In this document: positions 11,658 to 24,254 of the stretch, in pieces
How positions within the stretch are numbered: position 1 is the stretch's first letter
How the letters are laid out: every line of letters starts with the position of its first letter
Origin: Siphonodentalium dalli
Taxonomy: Eukaryota > Mollusca > Scaphopoda > Gadilida > Siphonodentaliidae
Assembly (NCBI GenBank): GCA_032622095.1
Contig: CP136064.1
Coordinates: forward strand, 263,603,863-263,667,862
Reading direction: 5' to 3'
Length of the DNA: 64,000 nucleotides
The notes under the pieces: generated by a model
Told to the model about the DNA's origin: nothing
The model's database searches: none
Seen by the model: only the letters and a program-made list of their open reading frames with translations
Made by a program: the position numbers and the translations under genes

Positions 11658-12095
11658 AAGACTGAGTTTAGTGTGCCTGTCATTTGCAGAATGATGTCCC
11701 CGGGCTAGCATCAGTAAATTCACCGTCTGGGGACCTCATTCTGCTTAGGCCTCATCTTCTCTGGAAAGTTTGTTTTATTATATTAAATTTCAATAAAAAC
11801 GTCTTCACATAGATTCTATTTCTTCTTTAATTCAGTTTCTCTGTGTCTCCAAATTGGCAGACGACAAAATGCATAATCAAGGTTCCCAATGGCTATATAC
11901 ATCACAATATTCATGCACCATTTGGGAACTTCAATCGAAGTCTATGTCTCCGATAGCAGATGAAGCCATGCAGAATGAGGTCCGGTTCACAGAGGGTGGA
12001 TTTAGTGATGCTATCCCGCATAGCGGGTTAGCATCACCAAATTCATTCTCTGGGAACCTCATTCTCCAAATGACAGGTACACTAAACTCAGTCTT
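11658..12095. mobile_element. Hairpin-ended foldback element, copy 1
   Basis: The outer inverted repeats aagactgagtttagtgtgcc (from 11658) and its complement ending at 12095 enclose two palindromic modules. Each is made of gcagaatgaggtccc, a gtgaatttagtgatgctatc-type arm, a short cccgcatagcggg core, and the return arm. The left module (about 11686-11745) has lost part of one arm; the right (about 11970-12070) is nearly complete. The spacer shares cttaggcctcatcttct with the reverse complement of copy 2 at 52030-52440. No coding sequence is present, so it is a non-autonomous element. It lies in the 8-kb intron. Confidence 0.7.
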
Positions 12096-12950
12096 GATCA
12101 CAGAGCAGGGGCGCCAGCTACGGAAGGCTGTATACCGCTGAGAATTTAACAGTTATAAACCACAGCCTGAGGAAATCACCTGCTGTTACATAAATAGAGT
12201 TGTTGGGCGCGAAGCGCCCGAGATGGTCGAAAAGATCGAGTGATCTTTTCCTTCACCCCACGGTTTGTTGATTTGAGGATATCTGAACATAGAAAATCGT
12301 CATGTCCGAACGCTGCAAAATTTGAATTGAATGTTGTATGGGGTAGAGCCCACGAGCTTTAATATGGGGTGTGGGGGTGCCCTCGATGTCCCTTTACGTT
12401 GGATGTGTGTGTAGTTGCTGAGCGAGTCATATGGTGCGCTGAAATGAATGTCACGCATCAAAAAATGGACTCGGCCATGTTTTAAGTCAGATAATAGCTT
12501 CAAACTTCGATCGATCCATTCCCTGAAATAATGTACAGTTTTCAGCCATTATCCTATACTTACAAGTATACATAAATAAAATACAATGGAAACAATAATT
12601 GCATTATCATGTCCGGAATAGAGAAAATTTATTTCGACAGACATATCTATAGATTCTATAAAAGCGAACCAAAAAAAAAAGAAGAAGAAGAAGAGATTAC
12701 ATTAGGTATACATCATGATCAATATTTAGACGCTAAATTGCTGTATACGAAACACAGGGGCCTGTAACGCGCTCCGCTGTCCGCCCCCACCCTTTTGCGC
12801 TGCCCATATACGCCGCTTCTATATATAGTCTGGTCGATAAACACAAATTTTAGGGTCAACCTAGAAAAAATTCGGACTAAGTTGGTTTTTATACCGTTTT
12901 GAAGAGGAAGCTCTCCTCTATAACATATCCAAAATCCGCTAAAATCCGCT
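12096..12950. other. Intron sequence, nothing recognised
   Basis: Contains a short GC-rich palindrome (gggcgcgaagcgccc, near 12207) and a gaagaagaag run near 12680. No exon or repeat family was recognised. Confidence 0.4.
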
Positions 12951-15900
12951 TTGAGCATTTTTTGTAATTCAAGATGGCGTCCAAGATGGCTGCCATTTTC
13001 CTATAAGTCAGCTTGATGCAATTATAGTGAGAACAACTTGTCATATGTATACACATGTATACATTTTTATGAAGCTAAGACATAACGCCACCTTTATGTG
13101 TCAAAATTGGATCTCTCCGTCCAAGATGGCCGCCAAAATGGCGACCGGAAGTGGATTGTTTACGCTTTTACTAATATCTTTAAGATAAGTTTCTGTGGGT
13201 TTGAACTGGTTGAGAATTGTGACTTTATTGTGTATTTAGCATGTTTACTGACCATTGCAGCAAGGAAATATGCTGATCGTTGGGTCCACACCCCTTCAGA
13301 TCACTCAAAAATTCGATTTTAAAACGCGGTATAACATTTCACAAAAGATCCCCATTGGGATTCTAGTCATATTTCATCAAGAAGAGGGAAGAACTGTGCA
13401 ATGTAAGTGATGCATTCTATATATTATTGATATTTGAACTCAATGGTACCAAACTTGTCACTTTGGCTCAAAATGGCTGTCAAAATGGCCGCAATAATAT
13501 GGAAAATGGTAATTATTATCCCAGCGTGCCATACAACCGCTCACAAGTTGTGGTGATGCACACAATTGACTATTCTGTCTTATATACATTGAATACCAAC
13601 ATTTCTTATGCACCTTAATTAATTTTTACTATTTACTATTCTGAAATTACCAGAATTATGGGATTTTTCTATCACAAACAGCATCAAACTCTGCAAAAAA
13701 TAACTTTTCATGTTTGGACCATATTTTTCAAGTAAAATGGAACTATCTTTGGTATCAAAGGTTCTTTATATTTTGATATGCCTTAAATGTGTCATAGTGT
13801 GGTGTTTTAGACAATATTACTCAAGATGACTTGCAAAATGGCAACCAAATGTGGTAAAAAGTTTATATTCCGAACATTATTCTCTGCTGTTCCGAAATGG
13901 TAGCAAATTGTCACTACTCACTTGGTTATTAAACATGCTACTTAATCAACTGACAACTAAATCTTATAGTTTGGTTGTCCCAGCACCTTATGAGGCACGA
14001 CAAATTCATTTTAAGGGATGCAGTACGGATTTTGCCGAACACCTCTTTTGGGATTCTGTCCATGTTTTTTAACGGAAACGGACATAACGTTGAAACTGAA
14101 CTGAAATGAGTCGTATTATGTGGCTACTCTGGCCCATTAGCATCAATTGATTAACTTATAAACTATTTTGTCACGAAAACCGTTTTTCACATTGCATATA
14201 AAACGCAATTAATGTGGAGAACACTGATATTACCTCTATCGATTAACATTTCCTTGAGTTATTGAGGATAGCGATAGTCACCCAAAGGTGCACCAGTACA
14301 AACCACAGATGAGCATGCAGTCACTCCATATATACATTGACACCACATACATGACCATGTGCCACTCGCTGTATGGACATACACATCACCCATTACCACA
14401 CAGCCACACTTGGGTTTACCCATACACCAACGCATGGCCCTATAGTCGTGAATAACCATGCAGACACACCAGTTATACACCTACACCTCACACGACCTGT
14501 ATGCATATTCACTACATACATGAACACAAAGTAACCTCTTCAGTCTTGTATACCTATTCGCCTCACCATATGCCACACAGTCGTCACTCCATGTATATTT
14601 ATTTGCCACATGCATAGCTATATAGCCACTAATGATATACATATACACCCACCGATGACCATACAGTCACTCCTGGTATACCTGTTCGCTACATCCATGA
14701 TCATACATCACTTCTTGCATACCTATTTGCCTCATCAGTGGCCATACAATCTCACTCCCTGCATATATATATATTTGCGACACCCGTAGCCATATAGCCA
14801 CCCAAGATATACATATACACCAACCCAAAACCATAGAGTCACTCCATGTATATACATATAGACCTCACCAATGACCTTACATCCCTTCTAGATATACCAA
14901 TGTCCCGTACCGTGCACACGGCCATTCATACACTCCAGACTTGCATATACACATGACCCATGATAATTCAGCCTCTCGCTGTATACGCATAAACCACATT
15001 CGTGATCATAGTCACTCATTGTATATCAATTCACCCCACCATTAATTTTGCCATACTGTCAATACCTATATACATATTGGCCGTGCCATGGCCATATAGT
15101 CACTCATGATATACATATACACCTCACCCATGACTACAGCCTCACTCCAGGTGTATATATACACCTCATCAATGGCCATACAGCCCTTCTATATATTTCA
15201 ATACCCCGCACATACGGCCATTCGTACACTTCAGACTTGCATATACAGCTCAACCGTGATAATTCAGCCACTGGCTGTATACTTATACACCGTTTCCATG
15301 AGCTTTCATCTAGTCAGTGTGTGCTTGTACACACCACCAATGACAATACAATAGGCCCTACATATAAACATATACATCCCACCCATCACCATGAGGTCAC
15401 TCTCTATATACACTAACCGCCAATGGCCATCAGAGTGTACTCCAGATATGCATATACACTTCAACAATGGCCGAGCAGCCATTCCATGTACACATATACA
15501 CATTGCCCTTAGCCATACAACACCATATTTATACATACACCCATCCATTACCATACATCCAACATATGTATACATATACACCCAACCATGACAATACAGC
15601 CACCCAATGTACACCTGTGCATCCCACCCTGACCACACACCCACTACATATATACACACAGGACAGTGTAGCTGCTCTCGTATTGCCCATACACCACTTC
15701 AATGACCAGACAGCCACACAATGTAAACATGTTCACCTCACACATCACCATACAGCTACTCCTTATATACCTCTACATCTCACCATGGACACCCCATCCA
15801 TGACCATATAGTCACACATTGTATAACTATTCACATCATTCATGAATACAATAATTCCATGTATACCTACTCACCTCGTCTATGACCAAACAGTCAACAG

Positions 15901-17080
15901 ACATACACACTGTATTAAGTTGATTAATGTTGATGCTAATAGACCAGAATAGCCACATAATATAATCCCTCTCAGCTCCGTTTCAACGTTCTGCCAATTT
16001 CCGTTCAAAAACAAGGAATATTTTTGGCAAAATCCATATTGCATTCCTCAAAATTAACTTGTCATGCCTCTTAGGGTACCGGGACAACCAGAATAGAACA
16101 TTTAGTTGGTTAAGTAGCATGTGAGTCACAATTGATTATGTATACATATACACCACATATATACACATATGTATATGTATATAATAATGTTTACCAAATT
16201 TGGTCGCCATTTTGGAAACCATCTGGAGTAATTTTGTCTAAAACACCTCAGTGTGACACATGTAACAACAAACATCTTTGATACCAAACATAGTTCCATT
16301 TTACTGTTAAAAAATGGCTCAAACCTGAACAGCGATTTTTTCCCGATTTTGATATCAGGTTTGTGACAGAAAATTTCGAATAATTCTGGTAATTTCAGTG
16401 GTTAAAATAGTAACAAATACCCAAGGTGCATCAGAAATGTTAGTGGTCAAGCTATATAAGACAGAATAGTCAAGTGTGTGCATCACCACTACTTGTAAGC
16501 GGTTTCATTTAATTACCATTTTCCATATTATGGCGGCCATTTTGGCAGCCATTTTGAGCCAAAATGACAATTTTGGTACCATTGAGTTCAAATATCAATA
16601 GGATATAGAATGCATCACTTACATTGCACAGTTCTTCCCACTTCGTTATGAAATATGACTAGAACCCAATGGGGATCCTTTGTGAAATGTTATACCGCGT
16701 TTTGTAAAATCGAATTTTTTGAGTGATAGGAAGGGGTGTGGACCCCACGAACAGCATATTTCATTGCTCCAATGGTCAGTTAACATGATAAATACAAAAT
16801 AAAGTCACAATTCTTAACCAGTTTTAAACCACAGAAACTTATCTTATAGATATTAGTGAAAAATACGTAAAAATACCACTTCCGGTCGCCATTTTGGCGG
16901 CCATCTTGGACGGAGAGATCCAATTTTGGCACACAAAGGTGGCATTATGTCTTAGCTTCACATAAATGTATACATGTGTATACATATGACGAGATGTTCT
17001 CACTATAATTACATCAAACTGACTTATAGAAAAATGGCAGCCATCTTGGACGCCATCTTGAATTACAAAAAATGCTTCAA
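12951..17080. mobile_element. 4.1-kb foldback element with satellite loop
   Basis: The left arm (12951-14165) and right arm (about 15906-17080) are reverse complements over most of about 1.2 kb. Outer ends are gcattttttgtaattcaag and its complement ending in aatgct; inner ends are tgtggctactctgg and ccagaatagccaca. Arms carry many copies of the word aagatggc/gccatctt and short indels; the right arm has a tatacatatac-rich insertion near 16135-16185. The loop (about 14166-15905) is a degenerate satellite. No transposase is visible. The structure resembles FB/foldback-type transposons (long inverted repeats flanking a loop), but arms of this length also fit an inverted duplication. It sits wholly within the 9221-17205 intron, and its right end is about 125 bases before the acceptor. 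Confidence 0.75.
14166..15905 (+). repeat. Degenerate satellite rich in tatacatatacacc
   Basis: Dozens of imperfect units combine tatacatatacacc, a cacc-rich joint, ccatgaccatacagtcact and a variable segment; spacing is roughly 50-65 bases and irregular. Open frames on both strands (for example 15048-15416 plus and 15306-15659 minus) are by-products of composition and are rich in Y, T, H and I. It forms the loop of the surrounding foldback element. Confidence 0.7.
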
Positions 17081-17205
17081 CCCAAGCCTTTGAATTTGAT
17101 GTGCATGCCATTCCACAAAATTAATTTATTGAATGTGGACCAATTTAGATTTTGACTCTGTTATTTTGAATTACTTATATTTTTGTATCGCTTCTTTTTT
17201 TTCAG

Positions 17206-17323
17206 GAAATTTGGCCGGCATATAGAAGATAAAGTAATTGGCTCTTTGAAGCAGACATCAATTTTCTACACAATAGGATCAAGGACAGATGATACACTTT
17301 ATGCAACAAGATTGATATTATAA
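17206..17323 (+). CDS. Terminal coding exon of the gene begun at 8916
   Basis: The acceptor is very strong (tatcgcttcttttttttcag). After one base that completes the arginine codon from the exon at 9174-9220, the frame reads KFGRHIEDKVIGSLKQTSIF and then YTIGSRTDDTLYATRLIL before TAA at 17321. The 38 codons are well balanced and unlike the repeat-derived frames around them. AATAAA-like signals follow within about 70-230 bases (ataataataaaac near 17381, gaaataaagt near 17548), which fits a 3' untranslated region. The family is not recognised, so function is unknown. The exon could also be reached from other upstream exons I did not find. Confidence 0.55.
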
Positions 17324-18300
17324 AATATGCTGCTGCTCTTAGAACATATGGCATATGGGTCTATCAATGTTATCTTATGTATAATAATAAAACAACTTTA
17401 TTCCTATTATAGGTTTAATTATTTTTTCTGATATAAATTTATAATACCCTGAGCAGCCCTGAGGAGCATTAATTTCTTATTATCTGTTACCTGTCTCCGA
17501 AAGTCTTTTTAAAAGGGCAGGTCCAGTTTGAAAGTCTGTGATGTGTGAAATAAAGTACATGTATGATGTATCACTCATCACTCAGAAGCTTATTTATCTA
17601 ACTGGAATGTGGATCGGACCCAAATATGGTTATATATAGTTATACACCCATTCTTGAGAGTTAATTTTTTATACGCTGCCAAATTTCAAAACAAAATTCT
17701 ACTCTTTCTTTATTCCTTCAAGTAGACCAAGTATTCAGTCATAGTTTTATTGATAGAAATGTCACTATTGTCACTTGTTTTGTTGTGTAGCATTAATTGT
17801 GCCCATACAATTCAACAGTTTTACACCAAACAACTCTGCATAAGTAATACTGACCAAGAGGAACAAATACATGCTCAATTCTACTTTTCTTTGTTTGATG
17901 CTGTATGTTTTAGGCATGATTTAATCCAAACAACAATAAACTGATAAAATCTAATAAAAGAAAATAACTGACATTTATTCCAATATTTGATTAGAAATGT
18001 CATAGAGGTACACTTATGTGCAAGACATTTTCTCATAAAACATGGGATCTAAGCTCTATTTCTATTGATGTCGCTATGACTGAATAACTGGTCTACATGG
18101 TCGTATGAAGATATAATTGAATTACACCAAGAACAGGCATATAACTATTGAAAACTGGATTTGGGACTGAACCACATTTAATTGATTACACAGTGTGTTT
18201 TAGAGTTCATTCAATATCACCAAGTCTCTAGGTGGGAAAACGATGAGTTGCTTTACTAAACAAATATTTGTATGTTCTATATACATATATAGATATTTTG
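17324..18300. other. Probable 3' UTR followed by unassigned AT-rich DNA
   Basis: Polyadenylation-like signals lie near 17385 and 17548. A frame at 17750-17944 starts with a hydrophobic stretch but has no splice or homology support. No other feature was recognised. Confidence 0.35.
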
Positions 18301-18309
18301 TTTTTAGCA

Positions 18310-18780
18310 CATCCCAAAAAACATGGCCACCAGCGTCCATCTTGGATTTTACTATATGCATGACTAATCCTTTAGCACATTCTACAGGTCACTTCTCTCA
18401 TCCGTTCATCACCAATCTTCACATGGATCTTCATGGTGCCCTCTTGATGGGAGCTTACCATTTTTCTGAACTATATTAAAAATCATGGCCATTTTGGATT
18501 TTAGATTTTGAATCCATCGGAACATCCTGCAGCCCACAATTATTGACGAAATGTTTTTTAAGCTTACAGACATGTTTGGGATCACCTCTAGATGGGAGCT
18601 ATTGAATTTGAAAATTTCCGATGAAAAACATGGCCGTTGGCAGCCTTCATGAAATTATACTCTTGCATTGCTAAATCCTTTGTCACACTGTACAATCCAC
18701 ATCCCTCATCCGGTCATACCAAACTTCATATGGATCTTCAGGGTGAGCTCTAGATGGGATCTTACCATTTTTCTGTGTAC
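18310..18780 (+). repeat. Two-copy degenerate repeat with catggccacc/tccatcttgg words
   Basis: About 18315-18475 and about 18630-18775 share the series aacatggcc, tcctttagcacattctaca, ctctcatccgttcat, tcacatggatcttca and agcttaccatttttctg in the same order. A related opening (aacatggctgccagcggcca) occurs alone near 4320. Confidence 0.6.
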
Positions 18781-18784
18781 CCAT

Positions 18785-20160
18785 ACCATAGTATGGTACA
18801 CATAGTGTCAACATCCAGATTGACCACTCGTCGTCCGTCCGTCTGTCTGTCCGTAGACACTTTACGCATGGTGCGATAACTCGAACATTTTTTTATCCGA
18901 TCGGAACCAAATTTTGTACATGAGTTTCTCATCTCAAATACAGATCGAGTTTGAATATGGGTTTGATCCGAGTATTTTTTAACTGAGTTATTGGCCTTTT
19001 TATGTTTACCCATACCATAGTATGGTAAACATAGTGTCGTCGTCCGGATTAACCACTCGTCGTCTGTCTGTAGACAATTTACGCATGGTGCGATAACTGA
19101 AACATGTTCTATCTGATCGGAACCAAATTTTGTATATGAATTTCTCAGCACCAAATACAGATCGAGTTCGAATACGGGTTCGATCCGAGGTTTTTTTTTA
19201 CGGAGTTATGGCCCTTTTTCGACTTAGAATTCATGCATGCTACCATAACTCAAAAAAAAAATTTATCTGATCAGAATCAAATTTGGTATGCAAGTTTCTC
19301 GGATCAAAATACAGATCGAGTTCGAATATGGGTTTGATCCGATATTTTATATCAGAGTTATGGCCCTTTTTCAACTAAGAATTGAACAGATAACCATAGC
19401 AGTCAACAACTAATTGATTAGCAGCAGTAAAACTTTAGCTCTGTGAGAGACAAACAGTATCTGAGTTATTGATAATTAGAGTTATTTTTAGACATTAGTG
19501 TGAGGTGAAATCAGCTATGTTTTTGAGGGACAGGCAGTAGCTCTATCTAATTAATTTGCACTCTTACTCTGGTTATTGTAAACTCTCTTAACCCAAGTAT
19601 TCCATGTCCTGGCCATCTTTCACATTTAACCCAAGGCTGTGGTGGTTTAGCTGTACCAGTGCATTCTCTTATATAAATGCTAGTGAACCATAAATTCAAA
19701 TAATTTGTGTTATGTACATTTGTCTATAATAGTACATAAAAGTATACTCTATAATTCAACACCAAAACTCTCATTTATGATTCTGATCATAGTAATTTAC
19801 TATCGCCAAGGGATGGGTTAACATCTGCCGATCGTGATTGGCCTCTCGTTTATGACTTAGAATTCACGAATGCTGCAATAACTAATATTTTTTCTATCTG
19901 ATTGGAGCCAAATTTGGTATGTGAGTTTATCAGCCCAATATACAGATCGAGTTCAAATATGGGTTTTATCCGATTATTTTTAATGGAGTTATGGCCCTTT
20001 GATATAGAATTCATGCTTGCTTCGATAACTCAACCAGTTTTCATCTGATAGGAACCAAATTTGGTATGTGAGTTTCTCAATTCAAAATACAGAACGAGTT
20101 TGAATATGGGTCAGATCCTGTTTTTATACCAGATATGGCCCCCTTTTAACTAAGAATTGA
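18785..20160 (+). repeat. Dispersed modular repeat, five diverged modules
   Basis: The word acagatcgagttcgaatatg (with one or two changes) occurs near 18940, 19157, 19311, 19939 and 20090. Each is preceded by ggaaccaaattttgta-type and cgataactc-type words and followed by gagttatggcccttttt. Two modules begin with ccataccatagtatgg and a ctgtccgtctgt run. About 19390-19860 is unrelated filler with a solo tgcattctcttatata half-site. No coding sequence. Confidence 0.65.
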
Positions 20161-21190
20161 ACAGATTTGAGATTTTTATGCTTGCAATGTATAGCCATAG
20201 CCACTTGCAATTAATTACCTGTGATATCAGTTAGCCCTAAGAGAGACGTCTGTAAATCTGTATTATTGGAAATAGAGTTTATATTTTTAGCCATCATATG
20301 TTCAGCATAGCAGTGAAAGGTGTATACATTCATCAATCAATGGATTCTGCCCTTCATTTCTAAAAGTATAAATTGGAATAGTCTACTGTTCATTTGCAGG
20401 GATGTTCTCAGAATTTGAACAGACAGAGAGATCCGCATTTAGTAGCACTATTTTTATAAAGTTACACAGTCCTGTAATGATATCTGATGCTCACTGCTGC
20501 ACATATAAAATGACTTTAATAGCCATCTGTTGTTTATTGCATTTCCATAGTATGTGGATAGTGTCTATCAACTCCCACATAGCTCTCTGGTTTAGCCTAT
20601 CAATGCAGTGTTCAAGTGACATACCTGGTACAGTCCCATATAGAGTTACAAGAGGTGGCATCAGAGATGATGTCTCGTTTTCGGTGGCTTACCGCCGCCC
20701 GCCGTCCCTCATCCAATCATCACCAACTGTGCTAAGCTTTTAAAGCTGGGATTATGTTATGGATGTTTTGTGACCTATAACTTTTCTCACCATGCCAATT
20801 TGCAATTCCAACAACCAGCGTTACCTTGAAATTCTCAAAATATCAGCTATTTTGAGCAGAATTTTCATCTATGCCATTTGATGTTAACAATTGACATTAT
20901 TTGTGGTAATGCACAAAAACTAACAGTTCCACTCAATATGAAACATTTGAACTACATGTAACTCATTGTGATGTCAAAGGAAAGTGTTTGATCTTTATAA
21001 GAACAAATATAACATTTGACCAATCTGAACAAATGGAGGTAAAGCTCAGTTTATAAAATATTCAAAAATATATTCCTGTCATTTTGCAAACACCAGTGCC
21101 ACTATTAATTAAATATTGTAATAATAAATATGTATGTTGTTGAATGTTTCATGCAGATACTAGCTTTTTCCCCAGTCAAACACAGCAAAA
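20161..21190. other. No recognised gene
   Basis: Contains an open frame at 20402-20743 that begins after a usable tttgcag, but its composition and lack of a following donor do not support it. AT-rich otherwise. Confidence 0.35.
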
Positions 21191-21194
21191 TGAC

Positions 21195-21615
21195 AACTTT
21201 AGAAAAGATAATGGTACATTTCCATATCAGTGGCATACAGGGACGTGGTTTGGGGGTGTCTCACCCCTCCCCCAACAGTTTGTCGTAAATCTGATACATT
21301 AGTTGGAAATTTCACAATAGGTTGAAAATGTTCTTGCAATTTGATTTTCAAACAATTTATTGGGGAGAGGGGGGCTACCAATATTTGCTTATTTTTCTAT
21401 TTTGGTCAAAATTTTGGACTGAAATAGCCATCAGTTGGAAATTGTCCAACCTTAGGGGGTGCCAGGTTGAAAATTTCCAACACTTGGAAAGCTTGTGTCA
21501 TGGTCCCTCTCCTGTGACCAATAGAAAACTACTAATTAGTTTAAGAAAACAATAAATTACTACATTTGTCAGTTTGGTCGGATTCAAGGGGGTGGGTGTA
21601 GCCACGTCCCTGGTG
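21195..21615 (+). repeat. Dispersed repeat family A, copy 1
   Basis: Matches the reverse complement of about 50380-50690 over about 300 bases. Shared words are cattagttggaaatttcaca, gaaaatgttcttg, caatttattg, aaaattttggactga and ggaaagcttgtgtc. A third, shorter relative is at 34630-34780. It contains the odd word gttggaaa/tttccaac several times. Confidence 0.65.
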
Positions 21616-21619
21616 CCAT

Positions 21620-22640
21620 AGCAATTCAGTTTTCAGCAGGACCCACCACCATGATGACAAATTAACAGGGTCCATCTGATTAAGTGCTATGATGCTGGTA
21701 GGGCAAGTTGGTGCTGTTAAGAAAATGTATCATTTTTTTCTCTCATTGTCAAAAATGGACAAAACAACGTACGATACATGTTTTATATGTCCTACCAGCA
21801 TCAATAATTCAGTAGGATATACCAGGAAACATAAAAGAGTATAGCAGGACCACTAATTACGTTGACTTAACCAGGTGTGGGACCATTATAATAATATTGC
21901 CTCAATTACGCTATATATACTCGGAGTGTTATTATGACTTCAATTCTACAGTTTTGAAATTTTATTTCATTGCGGATCAATCCCATTTTAATAAACCCGA
22001 TATCTCGATCCCCACGCATTCATCATAAAGGGTAGTAAAGTCCAATCATAAACGCTCTTATATATTCTAAATGTTTGATTCAAACTTTGGTATAATTTAG
22101 TTATGTATGCAAGGCACATTGGGTTATTACAGTGATGCTTAGGAGTAAACCATCATCTTTTGCTCCATTTGGGGGTGGATTTAGCTGCAATAAAACTATA
22201 GTGAAATTGAGCTAAAATAGTTGCGCTATATATGTGTATGTGTATGGCTATAGTCTGCAGTCGAAAATTGACAAATGGAAAGAATAGTCTAAAAATGAGT
22301 TTGCATTACTCCCTAATTGCGCGTGTTTCTACTTTCTCTGAAATTCATGTTCCTATCAAGAACCTATATTTACATATCTTAAATTATTGTTAATTCATAA
22401 CATGCCATCGCTTTTATCACCTGCCATGCTATGATCGTTGATGTGAGCGTATCTTTCATGGGAAAGCGCATCGGACAGTGTTCTATACTGGCACCGTGGT
22501 CTGTATAATGAAAACAACTAAAATTCCCGTTGGCATTAATTTAGCCAACTGATTGGTGGGACTTGCGGAGAAATGCGCGATGTTCAAAGTGGAGTCCCGA
22601 TATAACTGATTTTCTCAAGGTGGATCATAGGCAGGTCTAA
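21620..22640. other. No recognised feature
   Basis: AT-rich DNA leading up to the virus-like remnant. No splice-supported frame was found. Confidence 0.35.
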
Positions 22641-22664
22641 TAAATATCTCGCGACACCGCATCT

Positions 22665-23755
22665 ACGGCGTCCAAGGATTCGCGGGTTACTGAATTATTC
22701 ACCGAGGGTAGTCACCATTTGGGTATATCCGTGTTTGCGATTAACCAATCTCTGTACTATAACAAGGACCCCACCCAACGGAGAAATTGCCACTACTTGA
22801 TTCTATTCAACAACCCCATAGATAAAATGCAGGTAATGACTCTAGCTCGTCAAATTTATCCAGAGAAAACGCAACACTTTATGTCCCATTTCAATAAAGC
22901 TACCAATCAACCATTTGGTTATCTCGTAGTTGACTTAAAAACGAATACTCCAGAAAGTTTGCGACTGCGCAGTAATATAATGTTGACAAAGGCCATTATA
23001 AAAGAAGAAAGCATATTACCAAATAACAGTACTGTTGATGAGTCCGTCGATGTGATAACGCATCAAACGAAAGATAACCTCAGTGAAACGACATACCCTA
23101 GGCTATTGTCAGAGCAGGAATACGACTCTGAAAGCGAAGACGGTATCATGCCAAGCTGTGACGATTGTGGTGTCGTGTTTGAGACCCAGCATGATGTACA
23201 AAGGCACATTAAAAATTGGTGTTCTGATAGGAAGAAAAGAGAAGCAAGTGAAGAAGCACCGGTGAATAATAAAAAACAGAAAATTAACACAAAGAAAATA
23301 GAATCAATTCCGGACCAGGACAGACAAATATTAACACTTCCGACTGAAAAAGAAAACGACTATTTCGAAGATGTGTGGTTACGGCCCTAGATGACAATAA
23401 AGCAGAATTAGATGAATTAGTTGAACGCTATATGAAGAAAGGGTTGACGGAAGAAGAGGCTGAAGAAAAATCAAATGTGAAGATATGGCCCGAATATGAG
23501 AGGCGTTTTTTAAACATATACGTTGCATTTATACAAAATTTACTCGAAGTTAGTGGTGGGAAAACTCATATCAAAATCATGGATCGTGTGTATAAGATGC
23601 TAGATGATAGCTATGATATACTCCCTGCCGTTCGGATTTCATTGAGGAGATATAAACCCCTCCTGATGGAGTACATGAAGAATAACAGTAAGGACAAAAA
23701 CGATAAACATATAGACTCTGAGCAAGATGACGACGATGACAATATGGATAATTAA
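22665..23755 (+). pseudogene. Broken virus-like protein: packaging-type ATPase C-terminal half, C2H2 finger and acidic helical tail
   Basis: The first frame is readable from about 22665 to the stop at 23390. It opens with SKDSRVTELFTEGSHH, continues through GISVFAINQSLYY and CHYLILFNNPIDKMQ, and has LARQIYP and GYLVVDLKTNTPESLRLR. From memory of protein families I read this as the post-Walker-B half of a FtsK/A32-like genome-packaging ATPase of a type often seen in animal genomes. The Walker A region is missing upstream, so the copy is 5'-truncated. A C2H2 finger follows (CDDCGVVFETQHDVQRH, then C). Then the frame breaks: the natural continuation is in another frame from 23375 to 23755 (VERYMKKGLTEEEAEE, later VRISLRRYKPLLMEYM, ending in an aspartate-rich tail). 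The break is a small indel near 23375-23390. AATAAA signals follow at about 23761 and 23786. It is non-functional as it stands. The assignment to an ATPase is inference; the finger and the frame break are seen directly. Confidence 0.65.
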
Positions 23756-23759
23756 CTGA

Positions 23760-24240
23760 AATAAACCTGTTATTCTTGGTGTCGAATAAAGCAAATGTTG
23801 ATACATTAGTTGTTTATTTGGTTGTGTTGGGTTCCATTTATTGTATTTGGACATAAATATAGGGGTGTGGGTGGAGACATACCACTATATCAATATTTGG
23901 GTGTGGTAATAGGGATTCTCGGTGAAGTAACACCCCCCCCCATGAGGTGCCGGATAAATATTGAAGAGGTTTCTTTGTTGAACCAGCGAAAGAATTGCCA
24001 GACCGTATAGTGCATTAGTATATCCCTGTTATCAGATTTATTAGGCTTACAATGATCACTATTATAATAACTATAACTATAGAATTTGTGCGCGAGAAAT
24101 TTCTCAGATATAGTCTATTGGAAGTCTTCAATAATGCTTTTACTTCCGTGACAAAAAACAAATACTTATGATTATATACCCGCGTATTAATATATACCTT
24201 GATCAAATACTGCGGATAACCTATATCCCTAGTACACACA
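23760..24240. other. 3' flank of the virus-like remnant
   Basis: Two AATAAA motifs lie at the start. A 10-base C run (aacacccccccccc, near 23931) resembles the C-run elements elsewhere. No gene was recognised. Confidence 0.35.
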
Positions 24241-24254
24241 CCCTATTTTATTTC

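Noticed and set aside
15048-15811. Several 60-120-codon frames rich in Y, H, T and I
   Set aside because: They fall in the degenerate tatacatatacacc satellite on both strands and have no gene signals.
17750-17944. Frame starting with a signal-peptide-like hydrophobic stretch
   Set aside because: No splice donor, no homology, and it lies in the presumed 3' flank of another gene. AT-rich DNA often gives such stretches.
19150-19185. ggttcgatccga word resembling a tRNA B box
   Set aside because: It is part of the dispersed modular repeat; there is no A box at the right distance and no cloverleaf.
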